A stretch of DNA of 64,000 nucleotides from Robinsoniella peoriensis (GCF_000797495.1 NZ_JTGN01000006.1:28285-92284); one strand, 5' to 3'; shown: positions 42,369-52,660, counted from the stretch's first letter. Notes: generated from the sequence alone by a model not told the origin. A program made the numbers and translations.

Positions 42369-45300
42369 ATGATGAGATTTTCATGGAAAAGATTTTTTTG
42401 TATGCTGCTTGTATTTTCGATGGTAATTACTTCTGATGTATTACCGGTTTTTGCACAGGAATCCACAGATGCTGCCATGGAGGTGGAGATATTAACTGTG
42501 AAGCCAAAAATGACGGAGGGTTTCTGGAATAAGTTTTCTTTTACTTCTTACCAGGGAAAAGAATGGACGGTTTCTGAGGACGAAGCCTATATTGATCTGG
42601 GTGCCTCCGATGAACGGGCACAGGAATGCTATTATGAAATTCCATTTGTGGGAAATAAGGTTGAGATATTCTCGAACAAGAGTCCCATTCATGGAAAGGT
42701 TCAGTTTTCTGTTGATGATGAAAATGTAGTGGCGGCAGATTTATATCATGAGACACGTACAGAGGCACAATCCGTATATGCTGTAAGTGATTTGCCGGAA
42801 GGCAGGCATGTACTGAAGGCGGTAACGCTGAATGAAGCGACAGGGAACAGGATCGTAAATCAGGCGGCATATGCTCAGATTACCCATGCCCCTTATGTGC
42901 CAGAGGATATTGAATTAACCGATACAGAGTTTCAAATGACAGAAGATGAGACAAGGCAGATTGGTTATACCGTCATACCGGAATATGCGAAAGTTACCGA
43001 TTTTGTATACGATAGTATGGATAGCCAGGTGGCGGAGGTTTCGAAAGACGGGGTCATAACCGCCCGGTCAGAAGGAAGTACAATGATCCGCATGACCAGT
43101 GAAGAAGCCGGTATTTCAAAAGAAATATCCGTGACAGTGGCTGCCGGGGTACGACGGCTGGAGGGAACAATTGTGGACACCAATACCCAGTATACCCAGA
43201 ACCGTTACGAAGAAATACTGGACAGACATGTAATGTCGGGGAAACTCACGGCATGGAAAAATGATAAGGCTGTCAGTGAGCTGGCTTTGCTAACCAAAGG
43301 CAGCAGTCTGAAAAACGTGGCAGTTACCCCCGGTGATCTGTCTAATGGAGATGACATTATTCCGGCAGACCAGATAAGGGCAGTCTTTGTGAAATCCACA
43401 TTAGCCTATAACGGTGCATATCTGGGTTATGGCAGTAAAGACCGGCCTGTGCCGGAAGCTACGGAATCCAACCGGAGTGAGGCTTCGGATATCCTGTATC
43501 AGACCGGGCCGGTTGATATACCATTTAATAGCGTACAGCCTGTATGGGTGGAATTTAATATTCCCAAAGGGCAAGCCGCAGGCAACTATACAGGATTGCT
43601 GTCTGTTACGGCAGATGGGGTTGAAAATCCGCTGGTATTTCAGTATGAAATAGAAGTCCAGGATGTACAGCTTCCGGATGCAGAAGAATTTAAGGATGGA
43701 TTTGATATTGAATTATGGCAGTATCCTTACACCAGTGCTGAATATTATGGAGTGGAGCCTTTTTCACCGGAACATTTGAAAATCCTGGAACCTGCTATGG
43801 GAAAGTATAAGGAAATCGGAGGACATGCAATCACGGCTTCTATAGTAGAAGAGGCGTGGGACGGTCAGACATACAGTGCTAATGACGTGCATTACCCTTC
43901 TATGATCAAATGGAGCAGGAACCCTGACGGGAGCTTTCAATATGATTATACTGATTTTGACAAGTGGATCGCATTTAATAAAGGACTTGGAATTGGGGAT
44001 AAAATTGTGCTTTACAGTAATGCACCCTGGCATAATTCATTTACTTACTGGGAAAACGGAACATTAACCTATGAAGCTTTTACTCCTGGGAGTACCCGGT
44101 ATGTGCAGGTTTGGGGGGATTTTCTGCAAAAACTGACGGAACATCTGATGGAAAAAGGATGGTTTGACGAATCCTATATCGGCATTGATGAGCGAGGGTT
44201 TAGCAAAGAAGCATTTGATTTGATTGCATCCGTGAAAAACATTCATGGTGAATCATTAAAGACAGCCGGGGCTATGGATCACTTTGCGGACAAAAAAGAA
44301 CTGGCACTGCGTGTCACGGATTTAAATGTTGGCGACAGTGCGGCACAGGCTAACGCTGCTGAATTTGCAGAGCTTTTAAAGGAAAGAGAAGCAAAAGGAT
44401 TTCGGACAACACTGTATTCGTGTACGGAACATATGCCCGGAAATTATGCACTGAGCGCTCCGGCAGAGAGCTACTGGTCAATGATTAATGCGGGGAAAAT
44501 GGGAACGGCAGGATTTTTGCGCTGGGCATATGATGCATGGGTTGCCGACCCTCTTACGGATGTCACCCACAACGCTTTTGAACCGGGAGACTGCTTCCTT
44601 TTCTATCCGGATCATAAAGATGCCGCAGAACCAGTCGGGAAAAGTTCCGTCCGCCTGGAGAAGATGGCAGAAGGCGTGCGGGATGTAAACAAGTTAAAAT
44701 ATATGGAGCAGGAGATTCCGTCCCTGAAGGAAGATATCGCTGCTTTGTATGATGCAGTCAGCACCACGGCGGGCAGCGGGAAAACTTATCTAAGCCCGGA
44801 AAAAATAGCAATTTTGTCAGAGGAAATGGATACTTTCAAAGAAGGTGTAGCGGAACTTACCGGCAAGTATCTCGCTTTGAAAGAAGCGGGGACGGATCAG
44901 GTGGAAGCTGTTACGATTGAGGAAGGCGGCAGTGTGGAATTATCCATTGGCAGGACACTGCAGCTTCATGGATTGATCCTGCCATCCAATGTGATCAATA
45001 AAAAATTAAATTGGTCTTCCTCAGATGAAGCGGTGGTATCCGTATCCGAACAGGGGGTTTTAACTGCAAGGCAGATGGGAAAGGCTGTCATTACGGCGGC
45101 GTCTGTGCTGGATACTTCTAAAAGTACAGAAATTTCCGTAACAGTGACAGGAATCACTATTGAAGAGAGTGCGAAGACAGCATACTATTCCTTTGACCAT
45201 ATGGACAACAATGTGGTGAAGGATGAATGGGGGACCAGAGACGGCATCAACCAGGGGGCGGTACTTTCTCCGGGCAGATCGGAAAAAGCGCTGACTGTTA

Positions 45301-48122
45301 CAGAGGCAGAAAAGTCGGTCCGTTTACAGGGCGATTCCGGTCTTTCGGATACCTGGACGGTAGGATACTGGGTGAACAACAGCACGAAAGATCCTGTGCG
45401 CAGTTCCGTATTGATGAGTAACGACAGAAATTATTCTTTTGACGTACGACTGGCGGACAACAGAGAGAAAGCAGGAGTACATGTGGGAACGGGAAGTGGG
45501 GACGTACTGACCTTTAATTATGTATTTCCAGCAGATACCTGGGTGCATGTGACATGGACACAGGATAAGGTGAACGGGCTATCCATGTATATAAACGGTA
45601 CTCTGATACAGACAAATGGATGGACCGTAAACCATGATTTTCCATGTCCGGCGGATATCATCGGCGGTAGTGGATTTACCGGTAAAATTGATGAGCTGAA
45701 AATTTTTAACAGAGTGCTGTCAGCAGAAGAAATCGCTGCAATCATGCAGACGAAAGGCCTGAACATTCAGGAGACCTATAAGGAGCTGAATGTGGGTGAA
45801 CATTTTGCCATACAGACAAATCTCATTAGTGATCAGGAGGATAAGACGATTGTGTACACTTCCAGTGATCCGGAGACGGCATCAGTAGATGAAAACGGGC
45901 TGGTAACGGCACATAAAAAGGGGAATGTAACGATTGCCGTGGAAAATCAGGCGGCGGGATATCGTGATACGGTAACAGTTATTGTTTCAAAAAAATTAAA
46001 CATTACAAATCAGCTTCCGGTATATGAGCTGGATGAAAAGTATCTGTCTGATATTGACAAAGATCCGGGCGGACCCCGTCAGTATTTAGGCCAGCCGGAT
46101 ATGGTCATGCTGGATGACAATCAAACATTGGTTACCTCCTATCCGGTTGGACACGGAAAAGGACCTCTGGTTTTGAAAATCAGCTATGATGCCGGAGATA
46201 CCTGGGTAGAAAAAGAGACACCGGAATCCTTCAAAGGGTCACAGGAAACGCCTACCATGTACAAGCTTCACCTGAAAGACGGAACCCAGAGATTAATGCT
46301 GATTACAGCTTGTCCGGGCTGGGGACAGGATTTGGAAGGTAATGCTACAGGATGGAATACGTCGTATTCGGATGATGGAGGAGAGACCTGGACAGAGTAT
46401 AAACACTGGTATACGAATCATGCCGATGGTACTCCGAATAAATCCATTGTAGCCATGGCAAGCCTCATTCAGTTAAAAGATGCTGACGGTAATGACATGC
46501 AGAAATGGATGGGCGTATACCACAACTATGATTATGTTAATTATAAGACTTATCTCACATTTGATGAAAACGGAAAGGAACAGTGGAGCGAGCCTGAACC
46601 GTATCTAAGTGCTTACCGTTCCATCGAAAGTACGTATCAGATGTGTGAAATCGGTATGTTCCGATCTCCCGATGGGAAACGGATTGCAGGTCTCGCCAGA
46701 AGCCAGTCTCATAATAATCCTGCAACCCTGATCTATTCTGACGATGAGGGGGAAACCTGGAGCAGGCCGATGGATCTGCCGGGATCACTGGCAGGTGAAC
46801 GGCACAAGGCTGTTTATGATCCGGTGAGCAACCGGCTTCTGATTACATTTAGGGAAATTATTTACGATCTCAACGGCAACCAGCAATTTGACGGCGGCAA
46901 TGACTGGAAAGCCGGTGACTGGGCAGCCTGGGTCGGCACATACGAAGACTTAATGGAACAAAATGAAGGACAATACCGAATTTTAATTGATGAAGACTGG
47001 GCAAACAATGCAAAGTCGGGAGATACGGGATATGCAGGGATTATCGTACAGCCGGACGGTACTTTTATCATGAATTCTTACGGCCATTGGGATAAAGATT
47101 TTTCAGAGAGCTGGCAGGGAGGGGTGACGACAGATCTCTGTTATATCAGACAGGCCAAGTTTAAACTCAGTGATATCGATAAAATAGCCGGAATCACTGA
47201 TAAAACAGCACTTCGGCAAACCATAGCAGATGCAGAGAAGGTTACAGAACAGGGAAACTATACGGAGGAAAGCTGGAGTACATTTCAAAATGCATTACAT
47301 GAGGCACGGAAAGCAGAAGAGGATCAGAAGATTTCACAGGAAGCGGTAGATGCAGCCAGGGAAGCACTTATAAAAGCGCAGGCGGATTTGGTGAAGAAAC
47401 CGGACCCGGTACCGGAGCCAACACCAGAGCCAACACCAGACCCAACACCGGAGCCAACACCAGAGCCAACACCAGACCCAACACCAGAACCAAAACCAGA
47501 GCCGATGCCGCAGCCGACACCGGAGCCAACGCCTCAGCCGGCGAATCTTGCATCACCGGTGATTACGAAAATAGAAGCTAAAAGTTACAATAAAGTAAAA
47601 ATTACCTGGTCTAAGGTTACGGGGGCGGACGGCTATCGGATTTACCGTTCAACCAAAAAGAATGGAACTTACAAAAAGATTGCCGCGGTAAAAGGCAGAA
47701 GCAAAACCACGTATGTGAATGAAAAGCTGACGACCGGCAAGAAATATTATTATAAGGTGCGTGCTTATGCCACAGAAAAAAGCAGGACGGTGCTTAGCGG
47801 TTATTCAAAAGTGAAGTCAAAAAAACCGGTACCCGGAAAAGTGATCTTGTCTTCGGTTACAAATCTCTCCGGAAAGCATCTGAAGCTCCGGTGGAAAAAA
47901 GTGAGCGGAGCAAGCGGATATGAAATCAGGCGGGCTGTAAGTAAAAAGGGAACTTACCATAGCATTGCCACGATAAAGAAAGGAAAGACATTAACCTATA
48001 AGGATAGCAGACTTACAAAAAAGAAAACGTATTATTACAAGGTACGTGCCTACCGAACAGTAGGGAAAAAGAAAATATATGGTCCGTATTCTTTGGTAAA
48101 ATATAGGAAAGTAATAAGATAA
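42369..48122 (+). CDS. Secreted multi-domain GH123-like / sialidase-like surface protein
   Basis: This 1917-aa protein has a signal peptide (1-30, ending VFAQ). In order: a jelly-roll-like region (35-170), BIG2 (175-258), a GH123/DUF4091-like region (260-830) with an adjacent D607-E608 pair in YIGIDERG, and BIG2 (845-930). LamG (935-1127), BIG2 (1137-1207) and a BNR/sialidase-like propeller (1216-1600) follow, the propeller with three Asp-boxes such as YSDDGGETW. The tail is FIVAR (1610-1677), a Pro-Glu-Thr-Pro linker (1678-1726) and two Fn3-like repeats (1727-1917). GH123 enzymes remove beta-GalNAc with a D-E pair; sialidase activity is less sure. No LPXTG is seen. It probably trims glycans outside the cell for the importer upstream. 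Confidence 0.85.
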   Translation: MMRFSWKRFFCMLLVFSMVITSDVLPVFAQESTDAAMEVEILTVKPKMTEGFWNKFSFTSYQGKEWTVSEDEAYIDLGASDERAQECYYEIPFVGNKVEIFSNKSPIHGKVQFSVDDENVVAADLYHETRTEAQSVYAVSDLPEGRHVLKAVTLNEATGNRIVNQAAYAQITHAPYVPEDIELTDTEFQMTEDETRQIGYTVIPEYAKVTDFVYDSMDSQVAEVSKDGVITARSEGSTMIRMTSEEAGISKEISVTVAAGVRRLEGTIVDTNTQYTQNRYEEILDRHVMSGKLTAWKNDKAVSELALLTKGSSLKNVAVTPGDLSNGDDIIPADQIRAVFVKSTLAYNGAYLGYGSKDRPVPEATESNRSEASDILYQTGPVDIPFNSVQPVWVEFNIPKGQAAGNYTGLLSVTADGVENPLVFQYEIEVQDVQLPDAEEFKDGFDIELWQYPYTSAEYYGVEPFSPEHLKILEPAMGKYKEIGGHAITASIVEEAWDGQTYSANDVHYPSMIKWSRNPDGSFQYDYTDFDKWIAFNKGLGIGDKIVLYSNAPWHNSFTYWENGTLTYEAFTPGSTRYVQVWGDFLQKLTEHLMEKGWFDESYIGIDERGFSKEAFDLIASVKNIHGESLKTAGAMDHFADKKELALRVTDLNVGDSAAQANAAEFAELLKEREAKGFRTTLYSCTEHMPGNYALSAPAESYWSMINAGKMGTAGFLRWAYDAWVADPLTDVTHNAFEPGDCFLFYPDHKDAAEPVGKSSVRLEKMAEGVRDVNKLKYMEQEIPSLKEDIAALYDAVSTTAGSGKTYLSPEKIAILSEEMDTFKEGVAELTGKYLALKEAGTDQVEAVTIEEGGSVELSIGRTLQLHGLILPSNVINKKLNWSSSDEAVVSVSEQGVLTARQMGKAVITAASVLDTSKSTEISVTVTGITIEESAKTAYYSFDHMDNNVVKDEWGTRDGINQGAVLSPGRSEKALTVTEAEKSVRLQGDSGLSDTWTVGYWVNNSTKDPVRSSVLMSNDRNYSFDVRLADNREKAGVHVGTGSGDVLTFNYVFPADTWVHVTWTQDKVNGLSMYINGTLIQTNGWTVNHDFPCPADIIGGSGFTGKIDELKIFNRVLSAEEIAAIMQTKGLNIQETYKELNVGEHFAIQTNLISDQEDKTIVYTSSDPETASVDENGLVTAHKKGNVTIAVENQAAGYRDTVTVIVSKKLNITNQLPVYELDEKYLSDIDKDPGGPRQYLGQPDMVMLDDNQTLVTSYPVGHGKGPLVLKISYDAGDTWVEKETPESFKGSQETPTMYKLHLKDGTQRLMLITACPGWGQDLEGNATGWNTSYSDDGGETWTEYKHWYTNHADGTPNKSIVAMASLIQLKDADGNDMQKWMGVYHNYDYVNYKTYLTFDENGKEQWSEPEPYLSAYRSIESTYQMCEIGMFRSPDGKRIAGLARSQSHNNPATLIYSDDEGETWSRPMDLPGSLAGERHKAVYDPVSNRLLITFREIIYDLNGNQQFDGGNDWKAGDWAAWVGTYEDLMEQNEGQYRILIDEDWANNAKSGDTGYAGIIVQPDGTFIMNSYGHWDKDFSESWQGGVTTDLCYIRQAKFKLSDIDKIAGITDKTALRQTIADAEKVTEQGNYTEESWSTFQNALHEARKAEEDQKISQEAVDAAREALIKAQADLVKKPDPVPEPTPEPTPDPTPEPTPEPTPDPTPEPKPEPMPQPTPEPTPQPANLASPVITKIEAKSYNKVKITWSKVTGADGYRIYRSTKKNGTYKKIAAVKGRSKTTYVNEKLTTGKKYYYKVRAYATEKSRTVLSGYSKVKSKKPVPGKVILSSVTNLSGKHLKLRWKKVSGASGYEIRRAVSKKGTYHSIATIKKGKTLTYKDSRLTKKKTYYYKVRAYRTVGKKKIYGPYSLVKYRKVIR
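47411..47540 (+). repeat. 12-bp tandem repeat coding for a Pro-Glu/Asp-Thr-Pro linker
   Basis: Units close to GAGCCAACACCA repeat about ten times and encode PEPT/PDPT tetrapeptides. This is a wall-spanning linker between the FIVAR domain and the Fn3-like repeats. The unit is in frame, so length may vary between strains. Confidence 0.85.
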
Positions 48123-48136
48123 ATAAGATAATCCGC

Positions 48137-48220
48137 AGATGCCGGCATACCTCGGGGCACTTTCCTATTTATTTCATCCATCTGTATATCTTCAGATGAT
48201 CTGGATGGATGCCGGCATCT
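48137..48220. terminator. 12-bp inverted repeat between convergent genes
   Basis: AGATGCCGGCAT and ATGCCGGCATCT form a perfect stem with a 60-base loop that has inner pairing (CATCCA / TGGATG). It separates the surface protein gene from the minus-strand endonuclease gene. The T run is weak. Confidence 0.55.
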
Positions 48221-48242
48221 ATATTAAAAATAAAATATGTTA

Positions 48243-49076
48243 TTAATCCTGAAACAAGGAACGCAGCAGCCGGATCTCCCCGGCGTGTCCATCCAGATCG
48301 GCAGGCGTTTCCAAAATAAACGTAAGATGCCGCAGCAGGGGATGATTTATGATTTGTACGATTGTTTCCAATCCAATGTAGCCATTTCCGATTAACGCAT
48401 GTCGGTCTTTGTGGCTTCCCGGAGGATTCTGACTGTCATTTATATGGAAAGCGTGAAGGTATCCAAGTCCGATGATCCGGTCAAACTCATCCAGGATGCC
48501 GTCCAGATTATGAACAATATCATAGCCGGAATCGGAAAGGTGGCAGGCATCAAAACAGATTCCGATATGTTCCTGCAGATCAACCTGATCAATAATTTCG
48601 CGCAGTTCCTGAAATGTCCTGCCGATCTCCGTTCCTTTACCGGCCATGGTTTCCAGAAGAACCATGGTAGGCTGACCCGGCTTTAGTTCCTTATTTAGCA
48701 TGGAAGAAATGAAGGAAATTGCTGTATCCTTGTCCTGACCCAGATGGCTGCCGGGATGAAAGTTATAATAATTGCCGGGAAGATGTTTCATGATGGCAAG
48801 GTCGTCATGAAACATTTCTTGTGCCAGTTCCCTAGTATGCGCATTGGAGGAACATGCATTTAAGGTATAGGGTGCGTGGGCAACGATCGGACCAAAGTGA
48901 TGTTCCATCATGAAATTCCGGAGGGAATCAATATCTTCCTGATTCAAGGCTTTTGCCCGTGTCCCCCTGGGATTTCGAAGAAAGAACTGAAATGTGTTCG
49001 CATCAATTTTTAAGGCATCTTTACCAAGGTTTAAAAATCCCTTTGCAGAGGATAGGTGAGAGCCGATATTTAGCAT
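48243..49076 (-). CDS. nfo: Endonuclease IV (AP endonuclease)
   Basis: This 277-aa protein has the three signature regions of the family: the N-terminal GSHLSSAKG, metal-binding VLLETMAGKGTEIGRTF, and GICFDACHLSDSGYD followed by HINDSQNPPGSHKDRHALIGNG. The enzyme uses three zinc ions to cut DNA 5' of abasic sites and acts in base-excision repair. Length is normal. It is alone on the minus strand, convergent with the surface protein gene. No LexA box is seen in front. Confidence 0.94.
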   Translation of the reverse strand: MLNIGSHLSSAKGFLNLGKDALKIDANTFQFFLRNPRGTRAKALNQEDIDSLRNFMMEHHFGPIVAHAPYTLNACSSNAHTRELAQEMFHDDLAIMKHLPGNYYNFHPGSHLGQDKDTAISFISSMLNKELKPGQPTMVLLETMAGKGTEIGRTFQELREIIDQVDLQEHIGICFDACHLSDSGYDIVHNLDGILDEFDRIIGLGYLHAFHINDSQNPPGSHKDRHALIGNGYIGLETIVQIINHPLLRHLTFILETPADLDGHAGEIRLLRSLFQD

Positions 49077-49266
49077 AAATTCCCTTTCTGAGTAAATATT
49101 TTGTTTTTATTTATTATATTCTTTCTAAAATAGATTATTCGGATTTGGATATAAAGGGATAATAAACAGAACGAATAGATAGATACAAACATAAAAGAAT
49201 TAAAAACATAAAAGAATTAAAAAATATTTTACTTATTAATTAAAATAGAAATGACGTATTGTAATG

Positions 49267-49295
49267 TTGAAAACCTGAATTTGTCCTAGTATAAT
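49267..49295 (+). promoter_or_regulatory. Promoter of the AraR-like regulator
   Basis: TTGAAA (49267-49272), 17-bp spacer, TATAAT (49290-49295), only about 30 bases before ATG 49326. Confidence 0.75.
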
Positions 49296-49325
49296 GGAGG
49301 TACAAATGTTACAAGGAGATCTTCT

Positions 49326-50402
49326 ATGGCAAATTTTAAATATTCCCAGGTGGCGGACTGGCTTAAGAATGAAATTTATTCCGGAAAATTTCCCGGTGGA
49401 GTAAAAATACCGGGGGAAGAAGAATTATGTGTTAAGTTCTCGGTAAGCCGTCAGACAGCTCGACAGGCAATTAAAGTGCTGGAAAATGAGGGGTTATTGT
49501 ATAAGGTACAGGGCAGCGGGACTTATGTGAGCAGAAAGGTTCAGATTCCGCCTTTTCGAAATCAGGAAAAGAAACGCAGATGCATTGGAGTTATTTTGAA
49601 CAGAGTTGAGGATTATTTGTTTCCAGCCGTAATAAAGGGGATTCACGATGAGTTATGCCCAAGAGGGTATGGGATTCAATTATTTCTTACATCCCAGCAG
49701 GTAGCTTTAGAAGAAGAATTTCTGCGATCTGTTCTTGACGGAGGAGTTCAGGGTATCATCATGGAGCCTGTAAAATCAGCACTTCCTATGATTAATGATG
49801 GATTGTATGAAAGGCTGACAGCAAATATACCGGTAGTATTTACCCAGACTTTGCATACGCAGTTTCCAGCATCAGCAGTGACAGTGGATGACAGAGGCGG
49901 CGGGGAGCTTCTGGTAAAACATCTGTTTGATAAGGGGCACCGGAATATTGGGGCAATCTGCAAGATGGATGAGCAGACCGGAATGAAACGCTATGAAGGA
50001 TATATGAGAGCTTCGATGAATTTAAAACTGCCGGTAAAAAATGAGCAGGTAATATGGTATACAAATGAAACGGAAAATGAACTATTTACACAGCCCCATG
50101 GAGAAAGAATTTGGGAAAAAGTAAGGAATTGTACGGCAATTGTCTGCAATGATGACCGGGTTGCTTTTTATCTGATTCGTTTTCTGGAGGAAAGAGGAAT
50201 TCGGGTTCCTGAAGACATTGCAGTGACAGGATTTGAAGACACGGAATATGCCGGAATGGGAAAGCAGATCACCACCATAATTCATCCGAAGGAATCTTTT
50301 GGAAGGAAATCGGCAGAGGTTGTATTGAAAATGATAGAAGAACCCGGATATCGGGAAGATTATTGTTTTTCAGCTGTTTTGAAACCGGGAAAGAGTACCT
50401 GA
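49326..50402 (+). CDS. GntR/LacI hybrid regulator (AraR-like)
   Basis: This 358-aa protein combines a GntR-type winged helix (about 3-70: YSQVADWLKNEI, LCVKFSVSRQTARQAIKVLENEGLL, GSGTYVSRK) with a LacI-type ligand domain (about 75-358). The same architecture is found in AraR, the arabinose repressor of B. subtilis. CAAGGAG precedes ATG 49326. No sugar gene is adjacent, since EamA is on the other strand. It may regulate a remote locus or the nearby glycan genes; the effector is unknown. Naming it araR would go beyond the evidence. Confidence 0.85.
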   Translation: MANFKYSQVADWLKNEIYSGKFPGGVKIPGEEELCVKFSVSRQTARQAIKVLENEGLLYKVQGSGTYVSRKVQIPPFRNQEKKRRCIGVILNRVEDYLFPAVIKGIHDELCPRGYGIQLFLTSQQVALEEEFLRSVLDGGVQGIIMEPVKSALPMINDGLYERLTANIPVVFTQTLHTQFPASAVTVDDRGGGELLVKHLFDKGHRNIGAICKMDEQTGMKRYEGYMRASMNLKLPVKNEQVIWYTNETENELFTQPHGERIWEKVRNCTAIVCNDDRVAFYLIRFLEERGIRVPEDIAVTGFEDTEYAGMGKQITTIIHPKESFGRKSAEVVLKMIEEPGYREDYCFSAVLKPGKST

Positions 50403-50440
50403 TAAATGGAGGCGAGCCTGGTGCAGTTTCTGGTTTAAGG

Positions 50441-50510
50441 AAAAACCATGCCCCCGGAAGGATATCCGGATAGAGGGATAAGTCCTCATAAGTGGTACCG
50501 GGAGGTTTTT
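50441..50510. terminator. Bidirectional terminator between regulator and EamA gene
   Basis: AAAAACC..CCCCCGG pairs with CCGGGAGGTTTTT. The A and T runs make it work in both directions between the convergent regulator and transporter genes. The long apical part (about 40 bases) has further internal pairing. Confidence 0.75.
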
Positions 50511-50537
50511 CAATCCAGTTTCTATGTTCGTGGGTAT

Positions 50538-51401
50538 TTACGTATCATGGGATTTAATCTCGTTCAGTAAAGTAAAACCTAAAATAAGTATGCCGCCCAG
50601 TATCTGCGTCAGACTAATGGTTTCACCCAGAAAGGATACGGACACAATAATTGCTACCAACGGATCGGTATAGCTTAAAATTGCTGCTTCCTGTCCTTTT
50701 AAGTCTTTAAGAGATGAAAAATAGAGGCAGTAAGTAATTCCCGTATGGACTATGCCCACAACTAGCAAATTAATTATTCCATAGGTTCCGGCTGCAGACA
50801 AATGTATTCCGTCTGTAAGGCCAACATAAGGAAAAAGAATGATAATCGCTGCAAAAAACTGGATCAGTGTGCGATCAATTCCGGTTACATTTTTAATGAG
50901 TTTATTTAAAATAATCACAGTGGCATAGAGCACTGCGGCGCTTAATCCAAAGCAGATGCCAATAAAACTATTGCTGCCGGGTAAAATTTTCCCGGGATCA
51001 ATAACAAGTACCAGACCGAGGGTTGACATCACAAAACATATGATCTGCTTCAAATTTAGATTTTCACGAAATAATATGGGGCAGACAGCCATAACGATTA
51101 CCGGAGCGAAATAATAACTCAAAGTAGCAATGGATACGGAGGTATAGCGATAGGACTGGAACAGAAAGATCCAGTTAAATCCCATTGCGGTTCCGGAGAG
51201 GAACAGAAGAAGAAGATCCTTTTTTATTTCGTCAAAGGGGATCTTTTCGTTTTTTACAAATTTATATAGTAAAATGGAAATTGCGGCTATGACAGCACGG
51301 AAAAGGGCTATTTCTCCGGAAGACAGGGGTATATTTTTAATAAAAATACCCAGCGTTCCAAAAACAGCCATGGATAGGATGATTTTAAATTTTGCCTGCA
51401 T
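50538..51401 (-). CDS. EamA/DMT-family transporter
   Basis: This 287-aa membrane protein has ten hydrophobic segments arranged as two EamA halves of five (about 1-140 and 150-287). Typical pieces are the FRAVIAAI region, SYYFAPVIVM and the C-terminal LGETISLTQILGGILILGF. DMT proteins export or import metabolites such as amino acids, and the substrate here is unknown. I start at 51401 (MQAKFK) behind AGGAG. A frame extension to 51446 lacks a ribosome site. It is a single-gene unit. Confidence 0.85.
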   Translation of the reverse strand: MQAKFKIILSMAVFGTLGIFIKNIPLSSGEIALFRAVIAAISILLYKFVKNEKIPFDEIKKDLLLLFLSGTAMGFNWIFLFQSYRYTSVSIATLSYYFAPVIVMAVCPILFRENLNLKQIICFVMSTLGLVLVIDPGKILPGSNSFIGICFGLSAAVLYATVIILNKLIKNVTGIDRTLIQFFAAIIILFPYVGLTDGIHLSAAGTYGIINLLVVGIVHTGITYCLYFSSLKDLKGQEAAILSYTDPLVAIIVSVSFLGETISLTQILGGILILGFTLLNEIKSHDT

Positions 51402-51568
51402 ATGACGAAATGCTCCTGTCTGTAGTTTGATACTGTAAAAAGACACTGTATAAAAGTATAAGGTATTTTAGCATAGAATGATAAGAATGGAAAGATAAAG
51501 TGTAAGATATAGAAATTTGCAGTATTAAAGACCAAAAGCCAGACAGCTGTCTGGCCTTTGGCAGTATG

Positions 51569-52660
51569 TTATTCTCCCAGATATTCTTTCCCCAATACAT
51601 CGGCTGCAATTAATGCATCGTACAGCTGGGCAGGAGTCACATCACCGATCATATTGTGAATGCTTTCACCGTCAGCGCAGGCTTTTTCAGCAGCGATATG
51701 AACGCGATTCATATCGGTTACTCCGATTTCATTCAGTGTAACAGGGAGTCCAACGCTTACACAGAAGTCGATGACTTCATCCAATTCATCCATCGGTGCA
51801 TTTTCTAATATTAACTGTGCAATGGTTCCAAATGCCACAATAGAACCGTGCATTGTTTTTTCACATTCTTCCAGTGCTGTAAAACCATTATATACAGAAT
51901 GGGATACTGCAAGCCCGCCATTATCTGCCCCGACACCGCTCAGATAAGTAGTTGCTTCAATTATAGATTCTACAGCAGGGGTTACAACACCATTTTCGCA
52001 GGCACGCAGTGCTTTATAACCATCTTCTAAAAGGGTTTCGTAGCACAGTTTACAAAGAGCCATTGCAGATTTGGTGATGCCGCCGTTCTCCAGGCTTGGT
52101 GCTTTAGCTTTCTCACAGGCTCTTGCCTCAAAGAAAGTTCCAAGAGCATCGCCCATTCCTGCAATCAGGAATTTTACAGGAGCATGTGCAATTACATCGG
52201 TATCAACAAGAACTGCATCTGGATTTTTAGGATAGAATATATATTTTGCAAAAGTACCGTCATTATTATAAATAACAGAAAGTCCTGTACAGGGAGCATC
52301 GGTTGCTGCTACGGTAGGGATAATCACAACAGGAAGACCTTCGTAGTATGCAGTTGCTTTCGCAGTATCGATAGCGGAACCTCCGCCGACACCTACAACA
52401 CAATCGATTTTCTGGTCTTTCACGATACCTTGCATTTTTTCAATTTCCCCAATAGAGCTGACGCCCCCGAAGATTTCAAATAATATTTTTGCATCTTTTC
52501 CGGAAAAACTTTTCCCAATCTTCTCATAGCAGTTCCTATGGCCGCTTCTGCTGCAAATAAATAAAAAGGATTTTCCCAGGTCCTTAGTTTCTTCATATAC
52601 CTGTGACAGTGCGTCCTGTCCCTGAACATATTTTGCTGGTGCTCTCATCAATTTTAACAT
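51569..52660 (-). CDS. gldA: GldA-like iron-containing alcohol dehydrogenase
   Basis: This protein of about 363 aa is an iron-containing alcohol dehydrogenase: the NAD-binding GVGGGSAIDTAKA, IPTVAATDAPCTGLSVIY, and metal ligands in GMGDALGTFFEA (Asp), AVSHSVYNG (His) and EKTMHGSIVAFG (His). These details match glycerol dehydrogenase, which converts glycerol and NAD+ to dihydroxyacetone. Other polyol activities are possible. The promoter at 52743-52771 excludes the longest frame; the double ATG at 52663 and 52660 follows GAGG, and I take the second for better spacing. The 5' leader contains a CGTCGC..GCGACG hairpin. Confidence 0.88.
   Translation of the reverse strand: MLKLMRAPAKYVQGQDALSQVYEETKDLGKSFLFICSRSGHRNCYEKIGKSFSGKDAKILFEIFGGVSSIGEIEKMQGIVKDQKIDCVVGVGGGSAIDTAKATAYYEGLPVVIIPTVAATDAPCTGLSVIYNNDGTFAKYIFYPKNPDAVLVDTDVIAHAPVKFLIAGMGDALGTFFEARACEKAKAPSLENGGITKSAMALCKLCYETLLEDGYKALRACENGVVTPAVESIIEATTYLSGVGADNGGLAVSHSVYNGFTALEECEKTMHGSIVAFGTIAQLILENAPMDELDEVIDFCVSVGLPVTLNEIGVTDMNRVHIAAEKACADGESIHNMIGDVTPAQLYDALIAADVLGKEYLGE

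Noticed and set aside
47411..47540. Possible CRISPR or regulatory repeat array
   Set aside because: The 12-bp units have no spacers and encode a Pro-Glu-Thr-Pro linker in frame with the surface protein.
50490..50510. T-box-like motif (GTGGTACCGGGAGG) after the AraR-like gene
   Set aside because: In real T-box leaders this motif is the 5' arm of the terminator and a gene follows. Here it is the 3' arm, directly before the T run, and no downstream plus-strand gene exists. It is a terminator with a chance resemblance.
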